This document shows positions 1 to 14,017 of a DNA stretch of 64,000 nucleotides, one piece after another. The translations under genes and the position numbers were made by a program. The notes under the pieces were generated by a model. That model had not been told where the DNA came from, searched no databases, and was given only the letters and a program-made list of their open reading frames with translations. Every line of letters begins with the position of its first letter. The first letter of the stretch is position 1. Origin of the DNA: Lepidurus packardi (taxonomy: Eukaryota; Arthropoda; Branchiopoda; Notostraca; Triopsidae); contig JAKZAN010000005.1 of assembly GCA_023053545.1 (NCBI GenBank), positions 11,842,001 to 11,906,000 of the forward strand, written 5' to 3'.

Positions 1-235
1 CTACGAAAGATTATTCTACAATCCATTAAAAGTCGAAATTTTAAATCGATTTATAACGTAGATTTCAATTCGTAACAGTCAAAGATTATTTCCACATTCA
101 GTATTTGGGAATCAATTTGCAATCAATTGTGAATCACAAGGTTGAATTATCGAAGATTTTGAAAATCCTTAAGAATTATGAAATTAATTTTTTAGTTTTA
201 CATTTAACGTTTTTATAAATGATTTTTTCCCACAG

Positions 236-3200
236 AGCAATTGGAACGATTCAACAGTCTGTATTTGGTGAAGTTAGAAACGCGCTTTGTTTCAACAGCC
301 AACACCTTAGGCCACATTGATGCGAATATAAAAAATCTGCAAGAGCGAGCGCATGTGTGGGACACGTTTCAGTTGCACGTCTCGGCTTGGAACGAGCAAA
401 TCAAATCCTTGGACAAGAAACTAGAGATCCTGAGTCGCGGCGCGGAGAAATGGGACTTTCTTGATGAAAAAATGGGTTCTTTACTACCCGTGGATCAAAA
501 GATTGATAAAATGCGCCTGAAAATAGACGACATGGACTCGAAATTAAACGATTTGCTCCGCAAATCCAATGGCGGGGCCCTGGGGCGCTCGTCCGGTGTG
601 GGTGGCGCCACCTCTGGTCCAGAAACGCCCCTTTTCTCTGAGTACACTTCGCGTGGGATCCTCAGCGCTTTAAAAGACATCGAAATCAAATTGAATCGCC
701 TGGCGGAATCTAAAACGAACCAAAATTCCGCGGTCAAACCCGCGGGGAGCCCCAAAACTGTGAACTGCACGTCAGAGCAGATGATGACATTGATGAACGA
801 CATGGCGGGCAAGATTGATTTCATTTTGGATAAACTAATCGCGAGCAACAGAAGACATCCTGGTGGCAATGGACGACCCACCCCGGACGTCACTTACGAT
901 GTCAATTATTACGACGACAACGAAGACTATTCCGTGGCAGAAGATGACCGGAATCGAATGCCCGAACGGGCTTTTTTAAGACTCTGGCGCAAAATGATGA
1001 TGCCTTTCCGGCGAGCGAATAAGAAGATGGAGAACTTGGATAAAATCGTGCCCATGTTAGAATCGTTGGCGAATCAGACATTGGCCACGAGGATGGTGAA
1101 GGATTTGCAGGAAGATATGAGCAGCAATTTACAGTGCTGTCGCAGTAATGAGGTCTTGGTCAAGAGTTGGGCCAAAGTTGTGGACACGGCCTTCGAGAAT
1201 TTGATGAGCCAAGTGAACGAAGCGAGCCGGAAGAACGAACGATGTACAGAGACATTCGAACAGAAACTTAACCATCAAACGACACACCTAGAGACAGTTA
1301 TAAGCAAACAAACGCCCAAAGTTTGCCAAGTACCCGTGATCGACCCGCGTAAAGAACGAGCCAAAGTTTCGGAACAACCCAATGAGTAAAAAAAATTTCT
1401 TCTTTTTCTTAAGTAATACAGCAGAAATGTTCTAAACTTGTTATGACACAAAAGTTGAACACAAGAAAATAGAAAGGAATAGAAAATACAAAGAGAAGAA
1501 CTACAAACTGCGACGTAGAAGAGGAATAATTTAATAAAATTGCAGTTAATTAGGTAGGAATGCAATTATTTCTGGTTTTCGGTAGAAAAGTTTCTAATAA
1601 AATCTTCAAATACTTGCATTTCTACCAATTTATTAATTCAAATCGACATTACGCGAAATTAAGAAAATAATACTAGTTTTTTATGTATTAGACAGTGATA
1701 TTTCGTCACCTTTAGCGTAATTCGACTTGAATTTGCAAGATTCATTAGAATTGTATACACCATTATGTAGTTGTTTTTGAATTTAATAGATTCTTTGCGT
1801 GTCCGTTAGCCCTTTCCTAACGCTTGAGCTAAAGGTTACCTTTAGCGACTCAGTTCAGGAACGGCTGAACGTAACCGTTAGCTCCAGATTTCTAATAAAA
1901 TCTTCAAATACTTGCATTTCTACCAATTTATTAATTCAAATCGACACTACGCGAAATTAAGAAAATTATACTAGTTTTTTATGTATTAGATAGTGATATT
2001 TCGTCAACTTGAGCATAATTCGACTTGAATTTGCAAGATTCATTAGAATTGTATACACCATTATATAGTTGTTTTTGAATTTAGTAGATTCTTTGCGTGT
2101 CCGTTAGCCCTTTCCTAACGCTTGAGCTAAAGGTTACCTATAGCGACTGAGTTCAGGAACGGCTAAACGTAACCCTTAGCTCCAGCAGGGAAAGCGGAAG
2201 TACTTCCTTTTGTAACTTCTTCATTTTAAACTTGAATACTAAAGCGAATAAAATGGATTCATTCTTCATTTAATTAAGTTAATATAGTTTGTGAGCTCCA
2301 TTTGTAAAATTAAAGGTACCATAGACTATAGTAAATAAAGTAAGAATGATGGAAGAAGAAGAAAACCGTTAGCAGATAAATTCAAAATACAAATAATACT
2401 GCGATTCTTTATGATTCTTGCGTGGCGAGCATTAGATTTCGAAAGGATCCAATTCGTAGTGTGTTAATAGTGAGTTTAGAGTGAATTGATTGAGTTGGTA
2501 CATTTTGATGTAATCTTTATTATTTTTTGTTTTGGCGTTTAAGGGAGGAGAGCGTGAGGATAAACACGCCTACTAGCCATGATGTGAATCCTTCGACGCC
2601 ATTGGTAGATATAACCACGCCTATGCCACCCTCTCCAGGTTGCGAAGCGAAAAGATTAACGGAAGATTTAGAATCCAAAGTGTATTCCTTGGCAACCGGA
2701 AAGGAACTCAATGAAGGCGGGAGAGACTACTACACGCGGTTCTGTGATATGAAGATAGAGGGCGGAGGTTGGACGGTATGAACCTTTCCTTTTTTTGTAT
2801 AATTTTAAACCTTCAATGAAATTGTGAATTGCGATTCTACTTTTTTGTCCTTTTGGAATAACAATGGGATGGGATTGCACAGGTTATTCAAAGAAGAGGA
2901 GATTTTGGCGAACCTCGGGAGAATTTCTCAGTCACGTGGAGAGATTACAAAATGGGATTTGGAAATCTTAATCAAGAGTTTTGGTTCGGCAATGATTATA
3001 TTCACAGGTGATTTACCCTAACCTTCCTTACTCTTACTCTTAATCTTACTTGTCCTATTCATAAGAAAATATCCTTTCCACTTTAGTTTTAAGCAAAAAT
3101 AAAAAATAAAAAATATAAATTTAATTCGCGATAAATCAGTTAATTTTTTATTCCGCAGATTCCCGAAATAAATATTGTAATGTGTAAGGTTTATTTCTCC

Positions 3201-5353
3201 AAAAGATTAATGTCACCTACATTATTGTTTCTAATTCAGTACCCAAGAGACATTAGAATTCCAAAAACTTTTGCTCAAGAAAAAAATAAATTTAAGAAAA
3301 TGAAACTAATTCTACACTTTCATCTCAAATTGCTGACACATTTTCCCACAATTTCAAAAATCCTTATACAAATAGCTTTCCTGTGACATACTCAGATTGA
3401 TATTAGCTTTCTTATTTATTGGCTGCAGGCTGACACACGAGGAAGAGGTGGTTCTAAGGGTCGAATTGTGGGATTTCCAAGGCAATTTTGTTTACGCCGA
3501 ATACGATTCCTTCAGGTAAGTAGAATACCAAATCTTTTTATTCCTCTACCAGAAAACAAAGAAAAAAAAGTTCCAAATTACCTTTTTTTTCTCCTCTAAA
3601 ACTTATTTGAGTCTAGTTTTCGTGATTTTTTTTCTTTCTTTTTTCGTTCTTTTCTTGTCGCTTTAAAAAAAAAAAAACTTTTTTCAAAGATTTTATGTTT
3701 CATTTTGTTTATTTTTTCTTCCAGGGGATATTTTTTGTATTTCTCTGTTTTTTTTCTTTTTTTCTTTTTGCTGCTCCGAAACTTTATTGCTATTTCTTTG
3801 TAGAGTGGCAAGCGAAGAGGAGCTGTATCGGTTATGGGTGAGCGGATATCGCGGCAATGCCACCGATTCTTTCAGCGCTCATTCAGGTTACCCTTTTAGT
3901 GCAGTTGACAAAAATCACGATGAAGCCCCGCCCTGTTGTCCCTGTTCTCCTGCTTATGGGGGCGGTTGGTGGTTCTACAGGTACCAAAAAATTCTTGAAA
4001 TTTCTATATTTTTGTAACTTTATTTGAGTTCATCCTTCGTTCAGTTTCGTTTATTTTCTGGAAAAACTATTTTCTATACAGTTTCATGGATGATTTTCTG
4101 GAATTTTCCTAAGTGTTAAAATTCCTAAATGTTCCTAAATTTTTTCTAAATTTTTCCTAATATTTTTCCTAAATGTTAATTCGTGTGCTTTATTCTTTAA
4201 TGATGTTCTTATAGTTTACTTTAATGAATTTCTTTAACTTTATTTCTTTTTTAACTTTTAACTTTTTTTTTTAACTTTATTTTCTGAAATTTTTTTCTAA
4301 TTTTCTTTGACTTTCTTATAGCTGTACTATTTATCTAATTATAATACTTTATCTTTACATTAATTACGTCTTTAACTAACCTTCATTTCTGTTATTTTGT
4401 TTAATTTTTTCTTTGATTTTCTTATATTTGTACTATTTATCTAATTATAATACTTAATCTTTAAATTAATTACGTCTTTAATTAACCTTCATTTCTGTTA
4501 TTTTGTTTAACTTTTTTCTGATTTTTCTTTGATTTTCTTATATCTGTACTATTTATCTATTTATCTAATTATAATACTTAATCTTTAAATTAATTACGTC
4601 CTTAATTAACCTTCATTTCTGTTATTTTGTTTAATTTTTCCTGATTTTTCTTTGATTTTCTTATATTTGTACTATTTATCTAATTATAATACTTTATCTT
4701 TACATTAATTACGTCTTTAATTAACCTTCATTTCTGTTATTTTGTTTAATTTTTTCTGATTTTTCTTTGATTTTCTTATATCTATACTATTTATCTAATT
4801 ATAATACTTTATCTTTAAATTTAATTACGTCTTGAATTAACCTTCATTTACTATTCAATCAATTGATTGAATATCCTTAATTGAATTTCCTTACTTGATT
4901 TCTTCATTTTGATTCCCATACATTAATTCCTACTTCATTTTTATACTTCATAGTAGGTAATTCCTTTTAATTATTGGGATTATATGGAATTATTTGCATT
5001 TTTCAAAATGATATGGAATGAATTTCTTGATTTGCTTAGTTTTCTCCATCTTTTTCAATGTTATATTATTTTATATTATGGCTCTTCAATTCGATCTTTT
5101 TAATTCTAGTTGTTTCGAAGCGAATTTGAACGGTGTTTACCATACGAACCCTACAGACAATGATTACTTCCGCGGGATTATCTGGGAACTCTGGAAAGGC
5201 GACTATTCCTTAAAAGCAACCCAAATGAAGATTCGTGCCAAGTCCTTCATTCCTCCCCCTTCCACTCCAACTGTACTAATAGCAGTACCAGAAGAACCTA
5301 CCGAGCCCGGAGTACCCGCTACCAGCACCGAAGAAATACCTGAGGACCCTTAA
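236..5353 (+). CDS. Coiled-coil fibrinogen-related (FReD) protein, 3' part
   Basis: Secreted or extracellular FReD protein whose 5' exons lie left of the window. Exons by splice phase: ~236-1385, 2544-2775, 2883-3007, 3429-3515, 3804-3980, 5110-5353 (stop TAA), giving about 670 residues here. The first exon encodes a long Leu/Lys/Glu-rich coiled-coil stalk with acidic patches and no obvious domain. The last five exons encode a complete fibrinogen C-terminal domain. Landmarks are [24 protein letters not shown], the [16 protein letters not shown] block, and [18 protein letters not shown] near the end, followed by a Pro/Glu-rich tail of about 35 residues. The usual single Cys before the GGWW block is replaced by a CCPC cluster. 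Long coiled coil plus FReD resembles scabrous-type or angiopoietin-like arthropod proteins. The domain call is firm; orthology to scabrous is only a suggestion. Its function (ligand or receptor binding) is not determined. Confidence 0.92.
1591..2186. repeat. 298-bp direct tandem duplication in FReD intron
   Basis: Two near-identical copies (1591-1888 and 1889-2186) lie in the intron between the stalk exon and the next exon. Each ends in a segment rich in short inverted repeats, for example GCTAAAGGTTACCTTTAGC in the first copy. A degenerate relative of that segment occurs at about 38286-38425. Confidence 0.9.
4310..4850. repeat. ~115-bp AT-rich tandem repeat, 5 copies
   Basis: The phrase ACTATTTATCTAATTATAAT recurs at about 4326, 4432, 4548 (interrupted), 4671 and 4786 in the last FReD intron. 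Spacing varies from 106 to 123 bp. No coding potential is seen. Confidence 0.85.
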
Positions 5354-8300
5354 AAAGCCCTACCTCTTACCATCAAAAACGTTACTTTTACCTTCTTTCT
5401 CATCTCTTTTTTCCTAAAAACGGTCTTTTGATGATCTACGAACTTCTATTTAAACTCCTTCATATTATTTCCTTTTTTTATTTCTGTTGTTTGGGAATCT
5501 TCTTCCATCAATTCCAAGTTTTTCTTTTAGGGCAGGGGTGGTATTTAACAAAACAACGTTCAGGTGACGTAGCCCCAAGGCCTCATTCAAATTGTAAAGG
5601 GACAGTTGTTATGTTGTGTGTTGGTCCAGTGGTTGTCAAGGCAACACCTTTCTAGCTTTCCCCTGATGGGTGTAGTAGTAGTTGTGCAATGGCAGCGACA
5701 GCGAATTGTGGATGAATTACTGATGAAGCATACAGTCCTGACGTCCTGGGCGTGCTGCATGATGACCCCAGAAAGGAAGAGAAGAGCCCCCCTCTTTCTT
5801 CCAACTTTGGAGGGGGTTTTTGTTTTAAGTGGGTTGAGCACGCTCCTCTACTGACCTTTCACCCCCTTCCAATCCCAGCACTACAACTATGATTTCTACC
5901 TTTGGGAAGCAGAAAGAAGAAGAAGAAGAAGAAGCGAACGAGCAAGGAGAGAAAAGAGAGATAGACAATAGAAAATTGTAACTCAGGTCGCAGGTGCGCG
6001 CCCGGGTGGCCCCGAGTGTGTATACGATGGAAGGCCTCAACTTTGTGGCCCAACATAATCAATACAGCAATATCGACCTGGTTTTGTTGGGGGGAGCGGG
6101 GTTACAAGGAGGTTTTGGAGGTATTCCTTGACTGAATCCGAACATGCTTCTTTTTACTCCTTTTTTTGTAATTTGAAGTATTTCTGTGGAAGAAATGTGA
6201 AATTGTCTGTAGTGTTTGTTATGGAACAAACGGGATCGTTGGAGGAGGGGCTTGTTCCAAACGAGGGCGGGGATTAGGGCTGAGCACCTCTTTCTAGGTA
6301 AACAATGCTCAACATGGAAGATTAAGGAAAATTGGATGCTTATTTGGGGTTTAGGTTATTAGAGAATGCTTAGAGGGGTTCTAGGTCATGCGGTAATGAT
6401 CATGTGACTTGACTTGGGTTGGCTTATGAGGGGGTGAAATATGCAGGCATGACGGACAGTCGCAATCCTGATACCATTACCGATGAATAAGGAAAATGAA
6501 AGGGGGGAGGAGAGTTTTGGGGTGTTGGTCCATATATACAAGACAGAAAAAAGACAAGGAAGACTTTTTGTCCGAACATTGAATACGGCGAACGACAGCC
6601 ATGGTTATGGGGTCCAACACGCACAGGTATTTCTGAGGAAATGATTGGAACACGAAGAGGTGCTTTTACGTGCGCACTAACCTGGAACTCCTTGCGTAAA
6701 AATGTGGGTGGAGGGTAGAGAATATTATATGTGCATAATATAAGAGTATAGCATACGTATATTAGACTAATATAAAAGGATCTTAACTTGGGTAGTTCAA
6801 CTTTTAGTCTCTTTCTTTATGGTTTTCTGTTTACATGCTCAATATTTTATTCCGTCAGAAAAAGGGAATTTCTGTTTTTATTTTGTTCTGATCGTACGTG
6901 TCAGTTGTAACATCAAAACACAGTCAATTGTTAAATTCAAGTCTAGTATAGATTTTAAAGGACCAATCCACCAAATCAAGGTGGTTTTGAAATGGTGGAG
7001 CGTAGTGCAGGGTCTGTAATGTTGTGTTACTTTCCATATCCTTGCGCTAACAGTAATTACGCTTATAAATAAACAAATAGAAAGTCAGGTGGCTTTCTCA
7101 CGTCACAAACGTTTTAGATATCCATCGTACAAGGGCTTGTTTACTGTTTCGAAGCATGGTAAACAGTAGCCGTGGTTAAACAAGGACCATAAGCCACGCC
7201 ATGACTCGTCTCTGACGTCACAGCCCGAACCTTCGCATGCATGCCCGCAACTCGCGAACGGCTAATCCCCCAAAATTCTCAAAAAAAATCATTCTTCTTA
7301 GAATTAGTATATGATGTAATACAATCATCCATCAAACCCTTCACACGAAATTTCCGGTGGCTGTTCTTATTTTTCTACCCTTTCTTACGCTTTTTTCCCC
7401 TTCAAATCCTCGAAAACGGATACAAAAAATCATGGAATTTCCCGATAATCTTAGTAAATTGGAGCCATCCAATATTTTCCTTTCTAATGTACACAGATTG
7501 TTAATCTTGTGTGACTTTTAGCAGGGGAAAAGGTTGAGGGAAGTGGGAGTTGCACTGTTAATCTGGTTGACGGCCCAGGATGTTACAGTTTGCGCTGCTG
7601 TGGTGGAGGTTATGTCTCTCTCTCTGTATACGCACATCGAACATCTAATAAACTAGTTTTTGTGAAACGGGAGGAAGAATGCTGGGAGTTGTCTCGTTGT
7701 CCCAATCTGTCAAGCATGGCCCGGAAGTGACCGCCCCTCTTTTTGGCGAGCTCCGGTGCCCGCCAACTCCCGTGGATCTGCTGATGGCTTCACAACCTCT
7801 AGCAACCTCATCAAGGGTCGGTCTTTTTATGAAAATATCACCCGGAAAAAGAAAAATCAACGTCACATCCGTCACAAATGTTTTGACTCTCTATGCTAAT
7901 CGCCCTTCGCATGTTTGTTTTCACTATGAAAAATGCCAGTACTTTCACTATCACTATCAGTACTTTCAACCCCTTTTCGAACACGAAACTCCTTCCCGGC
8001 CTTTCTGTAGGAACCAAATTGTCTTATCTTACCATTCCTGAACTTCCTTAACCTTCTAGAGTGGAGCGGAAACCTCAGTTTTAAAAACTTTGACCGGGGA
8101 GGAAAAGATCCTAAGCCCCGCCCCCTTCAGTTATGACGCCTGTTTAGCATCGCAGAAATGTGGGGTGTTTGTTCTGAGATTTTTTGTTTTTTTATAGGAA
8201 TTGAAGACTCTTTTTTATGTATAAATACGTCTATGTTGTATTGTGCTATTTGCTGTTTTTTTTCCATGGAATTCAAGTTAAAGAACGTCCTGTTGCCGGT

Positions 8301-8550
8301 TTGTTGTGTCGTTCGTTTTGGTCCAATTTCCTCCCGTAAAGTATAGTGTCTCCACCCCGACAAAATCCCCGTAAGGTCCATTGTCTTCTTTTGGGTTTAT
8401 AGAGTTGCATTGAACCTTTTTGTTAGGGTTCATTTTAGGAATGCATCACTCCCAAGACCATGTACTGTATGTGTAAATGGACTCTACCTTAAAATGGTTC
8501 AAAGCCCTTTCTAACTTTGTATAAAATAATAAAAAATGCAAACCATACTA
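5354..8550. other. Gene-poor intergenic stretch after the FReD gene
   Basis: No convincing gene. It is mostly AT-rich with short GC-rich islands near 5640-5830, 5990-6110 and 7640-7830. A CRE-like TGACGTCAC lies at about 7212. The island at 5990-6116 has a short open reading bounded by AG and GT dinucleotides that could be an exon, but it matches nothing I recognise. Confidence 0.5.
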
Positions 8551-10470
8551 AAAATAATAACAATAATAAAAAAATACAAATAAATAATAATAATGACAAA
8601 TAGAAAATATAATTTTTTTTTCAGATTTCATACCTTTTTTCAGATTTCATAGTAAGTATAAGTTCGTCAGTTATTCTAAAAGTGAAATCTGTCTTGCCTT
8701 GTAAGTTTATACTAGGAATAAGGAATGGAAAGTTATTTGACATAGTTTTAGAAGTTAAAAGTAGTTTTATGGTTAATTTGGATGTTTTTCGGAGATTTCT
8801 GTAGGAGTTATAACAAATTTATAACAGTTTAAACAAGTTAGGAGTTAATACCCCTTTCCCTAATCCCTCTTCCAATTCGTAATTAAGTTTTTAAGTATAA
8901 GTCATGTAAATAATTGACAAATAAGTAAGTTAGCAACAGGCCAAGCCTAAGCCCGCTATTTGAAAAAAATAAAATATTCTTTTCATATTATAATATTATA
9001 CTAATATATAGATTGGCAATAGGCTATTGCCTACGCCGATTAATATAAAAAATAACAATAATAACAAAAATACAAATAAATAATAATAATGAAAAATAGA
9101 AAATATAATTTTTTTGTCAGATTTCATACCTTTTTTCAGATTTCATAGTAAGTATAAGTTCGTCAGTTATTCTAAAAGTGAAATCTGTCTTACCTTGTAA
9201 GTTTATACTAGGAATAAGGAATGGAAAGTTATTTGACATAGTTTTAGAAGTTAAAAGTAGTTTTAGGGTTAATTTGGATGTTTTTCGGAGATTTCTGTAG
9301 GAGTTATAACAAATTTATAACAGTTTAAACAAGTTAGGAGTTAATACCCCTTTCCCTAATCCCTCTTCCAATTCGTAATTAAGTTTTTAAGTATAAGTCA
9401 TGTAAATAATTGACAAATTAATAAGTTAGCAACAGGCCTTCAAGCCTAAGCCCGCTATTTGAAAAAAATAAAATATTTTTTTCATATCATAATATTATAC
9501 TAATATATAGATTGGCAATAGGCTATTGCCTACGCCGATTAATATAAAAAATAACAATAATAACAAAAATACAAATAAATAATAATAATGAAAAATAGAA
9601 AATATAATTTTTTTGTCAGATTTCATACCTTTTTTCAGATTTCATAGTAAGTATAAGTTCGTCAGTTATTCTAAAAGTGAAATCTGTCTTGCCTTGTAAG
9701 TTTATACTAGGAATAAGGAATGGAAAGTTATTTGACATAGTTTTACAAGTTAGAAGGAGTTTTAGGGTTAATTTGGATGTTTTTCGGAGATTTATGTAGG
9801 AGTTATAACAAATTTATAACAGTTTAAACAAGTTAGGAGTTAATACCCCTTTCCCTAATCCCTCTTCCAATTCGTAATTAAGTTTTTAAGTATAAGTCAT
9901 GTAAATAATTGACAAATAAGTAAGTTAGCAACAGGCCAAGCCTAAGCCCGCTATTTGAAAAAAATAAAATATTCTTTTCATATTATAATATTATACTAAT
10001 ATATAGATTGGCAATAGGCTATTGCCTACGCCGATTAATATAAAAAATAACAATAATAACAAAAATACAAATAAATAATAATAATGAAAAATAGAAAATA
10101 TAATTTTTTTGTCAGATTTCATACCTTTGTTTCAGATTTCATAGTAAGTATAAGTTCGTCAGTTATTCTAAAAGTGAAATCTGTCTTACGTTGTAAGTTT
10201 ATACTAGGAATAAGGAATGGAAAGTTATGTAACATAGTTTTAGAAGTTACAAGTTGTTTTATGGTTAATTTGGATGTTTTTCGGAGATTTTTGTCCCAAC
10301 GTAAGAGTTATAACAAATTTATAACAGTTTAAACAAGTTAGGAGTTAATACCCCCCTTCCAATTCGTAATTAAGCTTTTTAAGTACAAGTCATGTAAATA
10401 ATTGACAAATAAATAAGTTGGCAACAGGCCTTTAAGCCTAAGCCCGCTATTTAAAAAAATAAATTAAAAC
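8551..10470. repeat. 497-bp tandem satellite, about 4 copies
   Basis: The anchor AGTTCGTCAGTTATTC recurs at about 8661, 9157, 9656 and 10153, so the period is 496-499 bp. Copies differ by scattered substitutions and small indels, and the last is diverged and truncated. The junctions carry the hairpin GGCAATAGGCTATTGCC (about 9013, 9511, 10009). The short open frames in it are shadows of the AT-rich repeat. Confidence 0.92.
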
Positions 10471-13400
10471 AAGAAAAATTAAATAAAAAAATAAAAAAAA
10501 TAAAAAAACAAAAAAAATTATATATTACAATATTATATAGTGGTTATAATTATGACTGTAGTTGTTAGCATAGTAGTTATTAGTATAGTAGTTATTATAA
10601 AAATAGTAATTTATAAAAAATAAAAAAAAAATATTTGGAGTTGAGTTATGACCTCTGGCTTCAGATGGCTGCCCAAGATGGTCCAAGATTTTGGCCGCGT
10701 GCAAGGCGTGTGTCGCCTTAAGTAGAAAGTGGGCTTCTCCCCACTTCCGGTGAGGCTTATGCTATTGTTGTAGACCCAATTGACATGACGAGGCCATGTA
10801 ACAGCTCAACCAATTCACTTCACCCCCCCAAACGTTGTTATCGATAGGGTTCTCTAATCCGTGAAAAAGATGTGCCACTCAAAAACGGGAACACCAAAAA
10901 AAAAAAAAAAAAAAAATAATTAAGAAAGTTTGCACTAAAAATTTGGGCCATTGAAATTGTCACGCCTTGGTAGTCCAGTCTAATCTAATTAAATAAAAAA
11001 ATTAATCCACTCTTCTATGCACTGAATCCTTCTAGAAAAGTTTGATGTTTTACTTTCTTTGGCATTTTTTGTACAAAGTTTACATTTTTTTACAAGTTTA
11101 TTGTGGTTAAACCATGTATGTCCAAATTATGATACTACAATTATGATTTCATTATTAAAAGGCACTCGAAATCGTGATTAATGTTAGATGATCATCTATT
11201 TACACTATTTTAATGGTGAAATTCTGAAGTAAGATGATTAATGAGGACGTTCTAACAAAATTACATATAATAATATAATAAATATAATACATATAATAAA
11301 TATAATAAATAATATAAGCCAACTTACCTATAATTCTATTTTTATTGTTCTTAGAACATTAGAATGAATTAACCTGAGGAAAATGAGAGCATAATTAGGG
11401 GAATTCTAGTTACATAGTACTAAAGAAACTATAATTACACCTGGAATGAAACTGACAGATTTATCTTGTTTGTTGTAGAGGGTAAAAGTCCTTTGTTATG
11501 TAGAATCGGAAACCTTGAACAGGAAGGAAGTTACAGGAACTGTCTTGTAGGGAAATGTATACGAACTTGGACTACATTACCTGGCTAACTTCCTTCCTTC
11601 CTCGTAGCGATAACTATTCACACAGTTTTCCTCATTTTGTTTACATATTTGTTAAGGAAACTCTGTTACAGTTGAAAAGAAGATATACAATCCAACATAT
11701 ACCATGCTAATAATTGTATAAAATAAGAATCGCATAACTTTACTCATAGCATCCAAAGTCTAAGTTTAGGTTATAAAAGCTCCCCAACCTTTGAAAAACG
11801 AGTTCTTCATTTGGTGTGTACACCTTGATCCGGTAGGCTACAGTTTTGCTGTCTTTTGTGTTGGTTGCGGAGGTTGGCTGACTTGGGCAGCCAAGCGTGG
11901 ATCCCGTAGAAAACAGTTTCGCGTGAGAAAGAGTAAGCTAGACCTCTGGGAGAGTTTTTCCCCCAAACTTTTGTCTTCTATTTGTACTCTCTTTTTGTTT
12001 TGAGGTAGTTTTAGTTAGAAACCAACTGGGAGAAGAAGCAAAAGAAACAGCAAAGGACGAAGTGAAGCTTTCCAAACTTCTTGACTCTGGAGCGTAAAGT
12101 TTGCATCGAGCTGAGTCTGTTTAAATAATTAGTAGTCTAAAGTCAGGGACAGCGATGCGATATAAAAAGACTCGGAGTGAACCAACCTAAACAAAAATTC
12201 CCCGAATCTTCGCATTAATAATGCACATTTTCGCTTGGCTTTTCAGGGCTTGCCCCGTCGCTCGACGTGTCAATAGCCCGGCCAGCGTGCTGTACAGTAG
12301 GATACGGCGTGGAGGGAGGCGCCACTAGCGCGCAGGCGGAGCGGAGCTCCACTCCCCGTGCCCACTGGCAGCCCAAGTCCCTCCTCCCTGCGTTGTGTGG
12401 CGCAAGCACTTTGTTCACTGTTGCGGTGGGTGCCGGCTGTCAGTCGAGGCCGAGCGTTCCTCGTAAGCGGTAAGGTTCGTCTACTTGGCAACGGCACACA
12501 CAACACAGGATACCCACTCCGGAACACGACAAAACCCACCCGAAAAAAACGCTGCTAAATATATATATTTTTTACAATTGGAAGTTCCTGGGCCACTCCT
12601 ACCCCCTCCCCTTTTTTAACCTTCCTCAACCCCCCTCCCATACCTTTGTACCCCTCCCCCACAACGTCCCCTTCCGCTTTCCGTTGACGAGAAAGTTTTT
12701 ACCTGGCGAGCGTCAGTCTTTCCGGTGTCTGTCTGTTTGTTGGACGGGAACGAATTTTTCACCTGCGCACCTGTCCTAACTTTTGGATCATCTGTGCTCC
12801 AGCTGGGGTCCATTCTCCTAACGTGTTTTTCCAAATTACAGGTACCAGTACATCCAATTTTTAGAAAACGTTTCTAGATTCCCCAAGTTTTGAAAGTTGA
12901 ACCAGTTTCTTCGCGTTAAAGTGAATTTTTTTTCAAAGTCCGTTCAGGTGAATTCAAGGGAAATTTTTTTGTTCCTGAACAGGAAGAGGTGTTTTCGTTT
13001 TTTGGGTTAGTTTGGATCGGGTTTTGAGTTGAAAACTCGGATGAAAATGCAAACAAAATTTGCAAAAAAGAAGAAGTTTTTTTTAAGTTTTGGCGAAAAG
13101 AGCATCGGAAAGCACGTGCAAATGGTCAACGTTTTTAGCGATACTCCAATTTCGTGATGAGTCAGGTGTTTTTGGGACTCTCTGTCTATAGATGAAGTCA
13201 AGGTAGGAAAGCTAGCAGGGGGGTGTGGGGGGTATCCAAGCCCAGGACGAATTGCAATGCGTCACGGCCACGTTGCACGTTTTCGAACAAGCAGCAATAT
13301 TTCTTTTTTTTTTTTTATTTATTTTTGCTTATTTTAGTTTAGGGATTTCGGATTAGTACTGGAACGGCTGGAAATGTTCGATTTGACAGTTGAAGATTTT

Positions 13401-14017
13401 TATTTGTATTTTTTAAAGCCATTGATAGAAATGAAGAAAATTTTTTGTTTCATTTTGGGAAAAAAAAGACACGATGGGTTTTATTGACAGTGGTTTTGAT
13501 TGGTGTCATTCGTTTCAGGAAAGAGAAGAAGCTTACCTGGGACGGAAGAAGACTTTGGGAAGAAATTTGGTGAATTTTGAAAGGAATTTTGAAAGGAATT
13601 TTGAAAGACATCCTACGATCTCTTTGGAAGTTTGGAAGATTTTTTTGGGAAAACTGAAAATGCAGAAAAGTTGTTCCGAGTCAATTTGAGTGATTCCCAG
13701 TGCATTAATTTTCCCCAACCAGATTAAAAAAAACGACACGAGTGATCTCAAGTTTTGGAACTGGCTAAACTTGAAGAAGTTTAAGAAAAAATCATATTTT
13801 TTTCCGAAAATTGCAAAGTGAAAAGACTGAAAGTTGGTGATAACAAGTGAAAAGGTAGAAATAATTGGCTTTGGACACCTTTTTGGCGGAAGAAGAAATT
13901 TCAGTTTCTCCCTTTCGTAAAAAAAGTGATTGTTGCGCCTTGTTTTTTTCGCACCTTTGGGAAGATTGTCTTGGGATTTGTTTGGTCGTCTATTTTCATT
14001 CCGTTTGCTGTCAGCCA
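10471..14017. other. Presumed 5' flank and 5' UTR of cpo
   Basis: AT-rich to about 12150, then a GC-rich block at about 12240-12560, then sequence running without an obvious coding exon to the first cpo ATG. A 5' UTR exon may start near 13519, after an acceptor-like TTTCAG, and continue into the coding exon. The transcription start is not proven. Confidence 0.35.
12161..12170 (+). promoter_or_regulatory. Possible TATA box upstream of cpo
   Basis: TATAAAAAGA lies just upstream of the GC-rich block, about 1.85 kb before the first cpo ATG. It is a plausible core promoter element but supported by sequence match only. Confidence 0.25.
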
